Of a DNA stretch of 64,000 nt, positions 58,219-64,000 are shown piece after piece (the stretch's first letter is position 1; each line of letters starts with the position of its first letter). A model generated the notes under the pieces. That model was not told the origin of the DNA, searched no databases, and saw nothing but the letters and a program-made list of their open reading frames with translations. The translations under genes were made by a program, and so were the position numbers. Source of the DNA: Hoplostethus atlanticus (taxonomy: Eukaryota > Chordata > Actinopteri > Trachichthyiformes > Trachichthyidae); assembly GCA_034670405.1 (NCBI GenBank), contig JAXDDX010000044.1, positions 170,001 to 234,000 of the forward strand, in the 5' to 3' direction.

Positions 58219-58556
58219 GTACTGTGTATTCCTAATGATTCCATACATTTCTGTAATATGTCTTATAAGATATACGGGTGGCAGATTGATAGCCTAGTTT
58301 ACTGTGTGTAAGGATTTCAATCCCAAAACAAACTTCAGAGGAGAGTTATTGATTCACCCCACAACTGGCGTTTCACCCTTCTACTCCTACAACACATCCC
58401 CAAAGCTCCTTTTTTCTATCCTGTACATTGCAGTTCCCTTTGAGATTCTTAAGATCGCTGCACCATCAACTATGATTGTATTAATCATTATGATGTTGAA
58501 AAAGATCTGACATGTATTGTAATTTTTTTATGTTGGTAAAATGATGAAGATTAAAT

Positions 58557-59247
58557 ATTACATTACATTACAGGCATTTATCAGACGCTTTTATCCAAAG
58601 CGACTTACAATAAGTGCATTCAACATAGGCAAGAGAACTACTAGTCACCAGAAATCGTAAGTGCATTTCCTTCCTAAACAAGCATCTAAGAGCAGAACCA
58701 GTGCTAAGGTAAAAGTGCAATAAGTTAGCTATCTACTTTGTATTTAAACAAATAAGACAAATAATTCAAGCAAATAAACAAGTGCTAAGAGGAGAAGTCA
58801 TGGGAGTGGATAACAGAACCAAGAGATGTTGTGTAGAGGGAAAAAAGAAGAGGACCCAGAACCGAACCTTGCGGAACCCCAGTAGTGAGCCTGCATGGTT
58901 CTGACACAGACCCTCTCCATGTCACCTGGTAGGAGCGACCCGTCGGGTAGGATGCAAACAGGAAGACACCCATCCCCTCAAGGGTGGAGAGGAGGATCTG
59001 GTGGTTCACCGTGTCAAACGCTGCAGACAGGTCCAGGAGTATCAGGGCAGAGGAGAGAGAGTTCGCTCTAGCGGCATGCAGCGACTCTGTCACTGCAAGG
59101 AGGGCGGTCTCAGTCGAGTGACCCACCTTGAACCCGGACTGGTGAGGGTCCAAGAGGTTGTTCTGGTGGAGGTACAAGGACAGTTGATTAAAGACAGCAC
59201 TTTCAAGAGTTTTGGATAGGAAGGGTAGAAGGGAAACCAAATTAAAG
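58557..59247 (-). mobile_element. internally deleted L2-like LINE
   Basis: Minus strand 59261-58785 encodes [60 protein letters not shown] and [16 protein letters not shown], then stops at HSHDFSS just before the catalytic YADD box. It jumps directly to the 3' end (GTCGCTTTGGATAAAAGCGT on the minus strand) and ends in ATTACATT repeats at 58557. The central part of the reverse transcriptase is missing. Distinct subfamily from the element at 22325-24330. Confidence 0.9.
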
Positions 59248-59437
59248 TGTAAAGGTAACAAAGGTGGATTCCCATTGTTTCCCGTTTGTCACGCCATATA
59301 CATCGATGAAGGTACAAAATTGCATATGATGAACATGTTTAAAAATGTTAAGGATGGAATCTCAAAAAAATATATATATTTAAATTGAAATTATGTTGTA
59401 ATGAAGTAATAGTTTCATGTTGATTTTGTTATTGTTG

Positions 59438-59484
59438 AATAAATTGTTTTATTTGTGTTGTTTTTATTTATTTTTCTGAATAAA
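59438..59484 (+). promoter_or_regulatory. two possible polyadenylation signals
   Basis: AATAAA at 59438-59443 and 59479-59484 in AT-rich sequence. Could serve opn4 if its 3' UTR reads through the L2. Weak. Confidence 0.2.
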
Positions 59485-60114
59485 AATGTTGATAAATTCT
59501 GTGTGGCCTTGATGATGCTTGGACAAGAATTAATAACACTGTGCTCTAATGTATTATACGTGATATGTGGAAAAATCAGAAATAAACCACATCTGGTTTG
59601 GAGTTTTGCAACTCCTAAACCATAATGCATCCATCAATGTTGTAATCTAGATGATTATAGCTCAGATTGACCGATGGATTAGTGCATTCCCAATAAATCA
59701 TCAGCTTATTTTCCTTGCATTGTCCTCTGGCTGAGATCCGTCCGGAGCAGCAGGTGACAGCTGGGATATCTTGATGTCAGAATGGTATTTGTACAGATCA
59801 TTTCCCATCCATCTGCGTCAGACACAAAAATGTTATTTGACCCGAATAGGCTTCCCTATAGAACTATGGCCCCCTCTAGAGGTAGATTTTGGTAATGATG
59901 TTGAGTATAAGTGGGCATGATGGGTAGATGAGTGCATAGGAGCGAGAGCGAGAGAGCGAGCGAGAGAGAGCGAGAGAGAGATTGAGACTCATCCAAAGAG
60001 TCATTCCCCTCTATGAACATCTCTCTCTCGCTCCCCCTCCCTCCAGATAGAGATATTAGTGCTGACATATTTTCCAGTGCTCTCTTAGGGCTGTTCTCCG
60101 TTTGGTAGCACCCT

Positions 60115-60154
<40 letters not shown>

Positions 60155-60515
60155 GGTAGGAAGGAAGAGAGAGCGTATTCCAGGTGTGTGTGTAATCATG
60201 CTCCTGCTGTACTACGTCACACCTAGTGTGTGCTCACGTGGGTGTATGTGTGCATGCATGTGTGCGTGTGTGTGTGTGTGTGTGCACATGTGTGCGTGTC
60301 TGTGTGAGCTGAGAACTGTCTGTCATCCTGTGTGACTCCTACCAACAACTGATTCACAAAAATGTCAGGATATGCTCAAATAAAATGCTCTCTGAAAATA
60401 TGAAGGATACTTAGAAACAATCCAGATATGAGATGAGAGTTTAAAAGAGACAACAGAGCCCATGTTCAAAGCACATGTTGAAAATGTCAATTTTTAATTG
60501 GCAGATGCACTTGTC

Positions 60516-60554
<39 letters not shown>

Positions 60555-60782
60555 GTATATATATGAAAAAAAAACACATACACTTATTCAGTTGGTGGGG
60601 TGTTTCTAGGGAATCAGCTCTCAGTAATTTGTTGTTTCCTTCATGAGCTCTATGAAAGACTGTGAAGGAGAGAGAGAGAGCGAGAGAGAGAGTGAGAACA
60701 ACAGAACTGAGAATGACGTACACTCAGAAAGATTGATCAAGGATAATAGGGTGCTAGTAGCATGAACCAGTAGCAGTGAGAG

Positions 60783-60838
<56 letters not shown>

Positions 60839-60850
60839 TGTTGCAGTAAG
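59485..60850. other. interval between opn4 and ldb3
   Basis: GA 59940-59985, TG 60119-60152, CA 60519-60550, GA 60785-60835. No gene recognised. Confidence 0.4.
60786..60836. repeat. (GA)n microsatellite
   Basis: About 24 GA units, 75 bases upstream of the CArG box. Confidence 0.95.
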
Positions 60851-60910
60851 AGGGGTCTATATTGGCGATGTGAATCGGCAGTGAGGCATTCTGGGGCTTC
60901 GTGTTACTGG

Positions 60911-60920
60911 CCTTATAAGG
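60911..60920. promoter_or_regulatory. consensus CArG box upstream of ldb3
   Basis: CCTTATAAGG fits the SRF consensus CC(A/T)6GG exactly and is palindromic. It lies 627 bases before the ldb3 ATG in a GC-richer patch (GGCCAGGGCCCC follows). It could also act as a TATA element (TTATAAGG). SRF drives many sarcomeric genes, so a role in ldb3 transcription is a reasonable inference. Confidence 0.5.
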
Positions 60921-61187
60921 GCCAGGGCCCCTGAGTCTCCGCTCACCTCGACTATTCTTAGGCCGTCTGTCCCTCACCCTCAGCACCCTGCAGGCAAGAA
61001 ACACTTCTACTCTTTATTAGCAGCTTATTATCACTTTTTCAGAATCCATACTTTCTCAGATTTGAGTTTTCCTTTTCAGGGTAACAGCTTTGGGAAGTTT
61101 TCAGAGTCCTGGTGTTGAGATTGTTGGGAGCTTCTGTTGAGGAGAGACAATTTTCTGTTTGTCTGCAATCGCTCAGCTTCACTCTCC

Positions 61188-61227
<40 letters not shown>

Positions 61228-61339
61228 TGTCCGTCCATCTGTGTGTGTGTGTATTACAGAGGTTCCACAGCTCCTGAACCCCCCCCCCCCCCCCCCCTCC
61301 ACCACCACCACCACCACCCCCCAGCACCACCACCCCCCT

Positions 61340-61547
61340 GGTGTTTGTCCTGAGAGCTGGGAGCAGACAGGGAGAGAAAGTATAGAAGCCAGCACTGAGG
61401 GAGGAGAAACTACCACCGAATCAACGCCTCGGGAAACAAGGATAGCAGGGGACGACAGAGAACAAGGGAGCGCAGAGCAGGAGGAGAACGACTCAGACAG
61501 GGAGTAGCAGGAGGAGTGTTGACGCTTACCGGGTTCAGTAGTCGAAG
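61340..61547 (+). other. ldb3: probable ldb3 5' UTR
   Basis: Purine-rich, open sequence between a poly-C/(CCA)n tract (61276-61336) and the ATG, without a splice acceptor immediately before the start codon. The transcription start is not determined. Confidence 0.35.
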
Positions 61548-61643
61548 ATGGGTACGTACACAGTGACTCTGAATGGCCCCGCGCCATGGGGCTTCAGACT
61601 ACAGGGAGGCAAGGACTTCAACATGCCCCTCACCATCTCCAGG
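61548..61643 (+). CDS. ldb3: ldb3 (ZASP/cypher) first coding exon, partial gene
   Basis: ATG in GTCGAAGATGG, 32 codons to donor AGG|GTAAGG, phase 0. Encodes [20 protein letters not shown] then [12 protein letters not shown], the first strands of the N-terminal PDZ domain with the carboxylate-binding PWGF loop, nearly identical to vertebrate LDB3. This Z-disc scaffold binds alpha-actinin through the PDZ domain in striated muscle. The next exon (ITPGSKAA block) is not in the window. PDLIM5 and PDLIM3 start similarly; the NMPLTISR wording and the position after opn4 favour ldb3. Confidence 0.88.
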
Positions 61644-62220
61644 GTAAGGGGAGAGCCACACACACTCTCACGCACTAACATGCATTGTTGAAAAGCAACT
61701 TGCAAATAAAGACGATGTAACATGCATTATAACAAAATAACCCACATGCACCTGACAAACTGAAATATCACTATGACAAAATAACTCCCATAGACTGACA
61801 GATGACAAAACAATGCACTGACAATTCATGTCAGAATAATCCACCAATAAAGACAGACTGATATGACAGAATAACACACAGATTATGTCAAACCGACAGA
61901 CAGTAATGTCAGTAATGTACACGCAGCACTAGTCACGACTCGCTTCACGCTCTAGTCTCAGAAACAAACTCCAACTTTGTAACCTGTTGCTGCTGGAATC
62001 TGAGGTTGTTTGACCATGAGCATGTACATGCTACAGTGTGTTTGTGCATGTATGCTTGTGTCTACGTGCGTGCATATGTGTACGTGTGTGTGTGTGTGTG
62101 TGTGTGTGCAGGTGTGGTTATGTGTGTGAGCGAGGGCTGAGCAGCAGTTATGTAATGTCGCAGTACGTGATGACGATAGGAGGCTCAGGCGTCATCTCTG
62201 GAGAGATTTCTGGAATAGAG

Positions 62221-62618
62221 CAGCAGTGGAAAGACGTATAGAAATATTTGTCTCAAGTAAAACTGTATAAAAATACACTCAAGTACTTAGTTAACGTTTT
62301 TGTGCATGTTCTAGGAACTATATGGCACCGGACTAGCGCCCCTGTCCCTTGATAGCCTATGTATATAAAACACAAGAAGCCGCCCCCCACTCCAGTTCCC
62401 CTACTTTGGCGTGGGCCTTGTAAATTGTTTGACGGGTCAATGTCGACTCACAACTAGAGGATAGTTCCTTTTTAACTCAGCAAAGATAAACTCAGTTAAG
62501 GGAGGTGAAGTTAAGACTAGTTGCCTAAAAAAGTACTCAAGTATGAGCCAAGGTACAGAAAGTACTTCTCAGATACAGTTAGTAGAGTAACTAGTTTTAA
62601 CTAGTTACTTTCCACCTG
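62221..62618. mobile_element. hAT-type MITE with 8-bp target duplication
   Basis: Left end CAGCAGTGGAAAG and right end CTTTCCACCTG are near-inverted repeats. GAATAGAG is duplicated exactly at 62213-62220 and 62619-62626. The interior has words such as CACTCAAGTACTTAG and AAGTACTTCTCAGATAC, typical of a widespread teleost hAT MITE. 398 bp, non-coding. Confidence 0.8.
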
Positions 62619-62660
62619 GAATAGAGAGCCACTAAACTGCATGACACCGAGACACTCTCC

Positions 62661-62667
<7 letters not shown>

Positions 62668-62710
<43 letters not shown>
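62668..62710. repeat. (CT)n microsatellite
   Basis: About 21 CT units in ldb3 intron 1. Confidence 0.95.
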
Positions 62711-62714
<4 letters not shown>

Positions 62715-62951
62715 CTCTCTCTCTCCCTGGCAGGTCTGCTGATGTATTTACAGCTTTTCCTTTAAATAGCATGGGAGGAGAGGTGGATGGAGAGGGGTGA
62801 GATTGGGACAGGGAAGAGGCAAAGAGGAAAGCTAATGACAGCTTGTGTTACCTTTAGTAAGCTTTATTCCTCTCAGTTGTAGTCAGTTTCAGTTTCAGTT
62901 TTTGGACCTGCTGGTGGGCGTCTATTTAAAGCGATACACTGTGTCATCATG

Positions 62952-63118
62952 GCTGAATGGATGGATGGATAGATGGATAGATTTAGAGATGGATTGATGG
63001 ATTGATGGATTGATGGATTGATGGATTGATGGATTGATGGATAGATGGATGGATGGATGGGTGGATAGATTTAGAGATGGATTGATGGATTGATGGATTG
63101 ATGGATGGATGGATGGGA
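62952..63118. repeat. GGAT/ATGGATTG minisatellite
   Basis: Two blocks of (ATTGATGG)n with (ATGG)n, each beginning TAGATTTAGAGATGGATTGA, so a larger unit of about 85 bp has duplicated. Confidence 0.9.
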
Positions 63119-63184
63119 GAATGTATAGATTGATCTCTCGGTGTCTCTCTCGCTCTATCTCTTTCTTTCTCATTTGGAGCAACG

Positions 63185-63229
<45 letters not shown>

Positions 63230-64000
63230 CCAAGGGAGGGAGGGAGAACGAGGGGGGGGCAATAGAGGAGAGTCTTAAACAGTCTGCTTACCTGAGTGGA
63301 GCAGTATGTATGAGCTAATCCTCCTCGTGTGTGTGTGTGTGTGTGTGTGTGCGCGTGTGTGTGTGCGTGTGCGTGTGCATGAATGTGTTGATTCTAGGCT
63401 CCACGCATCTGTTAGTTCATTGTTCTCTGATCCTGGACTTTGGTAACCACACAAGCCTTGATCCATGTCTAGTGTAACATTGCATTGTTGGATTTGTGTT
63501 CATCCTGTGGTCGCGCTGAGTTCAGCCAGGGCGCCATAAAACACTGCAGCTCGCCGTAATAATTCAGGATGGCATTACATTTTGACGTGACACCCCAGTG
63601 GTTCAGATTTCGGGCCTACTTTTGCCAGGGCCTAAGAAAGGAAGGAGGAAAGGAGATGAGGCAAGACAGTGAAATTCCTCACATCATCATGGATGTGACC
63701 AAGGCACACCAAATTGTTTTACTACCATCCAACACTGGTTTTCTAAGCGGAGCCGAGATATGTAATAGAGTAATGACATGTTTCCTTGAACCTGATATTA
63801 AGACATCTCTGATTGGATGGAAAAGGTCTCTCTGGCTTCTGATTGGCTAATGACACAAACTGGTTTATAGTTAGAAATTGTAATGTAAATTTGTATGAGC
63901 TAAATGTGATATCAAACTATTCATTCTGGGGTTATTAATTTAATGTTTCAAGAGTGAAAAAAGTGTTGTTGTTCAAAGGCTGTCGAAAGCGTTAGGATAG

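Larger units (their letters stand above)
57430..58556 (+). other. probable opn4 3' UTR
   Basis: No further exon. CA 57799-57849 and TG 58020-58040, 58161-58214. Poly(A) candidates (AATAAA at 59438 and 59479) occur only beyond the L2 element. Confidence 0.35.
61644..64000 (+). other. ldb3: ldb3 intron 1 (to window edge)
   Basis: TG 62085-62108, hAT MITE 62221-62618, CT 62668-62710, GGAT minisatellites 62952-63118, GA 63189-63222, TG 63328-63375. No further exon found on either strand. Confidence 0.55.

Noticed and set aside
61039..61587. 182-codon minus-strand frame overlapping the ldb3 start
   Set aside because: Antisense to the ldb3 5' UTR and composed of poly-C and CA repeat codons; no motif.
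63569..63850. Possible second ldb3 exon
   Set aside because: The frame lacks the PDZ continuation (ITPGSKAA-like) and has no good splice acceptor at its start.

Overview
The window is a piece of a teleost fish chromosome. Three things point to this: intron-rich vertebrate genes, very dense CA/TG and CT/GA microsatellites, and fish-type repeats (L2-like LINEs, hAT and Tc1 elements, tRNA-derived SINE heads). Most open reading frames in it are shadows of microsatellites. The real genes are usp54 (plus strand, 1279 to about 17461, 5' end outside the window), a two-domain GIMAP GTPase gene (minus strand, 33726-36504), a complete melanopsin gene opn4 (plus strand, 41628-57429) and the first coding exon of ldb3/ZASP/cypher (plus strand, 61548-61643, gene running off the right edge).

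Layout. 1-800: LINE relic. 1279-15694: thirteen usp54 exons recognisable by homology, with matching intron phases except at two places where the frame breaks. 15939-17461: weaker candidate 3' exons. 17462-24330: probable usp54 3' UTR/flank, an L2 3' end and a long defective LINE. 24330-33700: gene-poor, holding a decayed hAT transposase, a perfect 34-bp inverted repeat and a candidate solo LTR. 33726-36630: GIMAP gene with a SINE-like insert in its first intron. 36640-41500: no gene recognised, a Tc1 transposase fragment and microsatellites. 41628-57429: opn4, 11 coding exons (581 aa if spliced as proposed). Its first intron carries an unusual inverted-repeat transposon with a minisatellite core. 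58557-59247: internally deleted L2. 60850-61643: candidate muscle promoter and first coding exon of ldb3, followed by an intron with a hAT MITE.

The genes do not form a functional pathway. opn4 next to ldb3 is an ancient vertebrate neighbourhood and marks this opn4 as the mammalian-like (opn4m) type. usp54 is a USP-fold ubiquitin-hydrolase-like protein, GIMAPs are immune-associated GTPases, opn4 is a non-visual photoreceptor and ldb3 is a sarcomeric Z-disc scaffold. The GIMAP gene between usp54 and opn4 looks like a lineage-specific insertion. I see no CRISPR array, operon, rRNA gene or intact tRNA gene. All exon calls come from reading splice sites and recalled family motifs; no database search was run.
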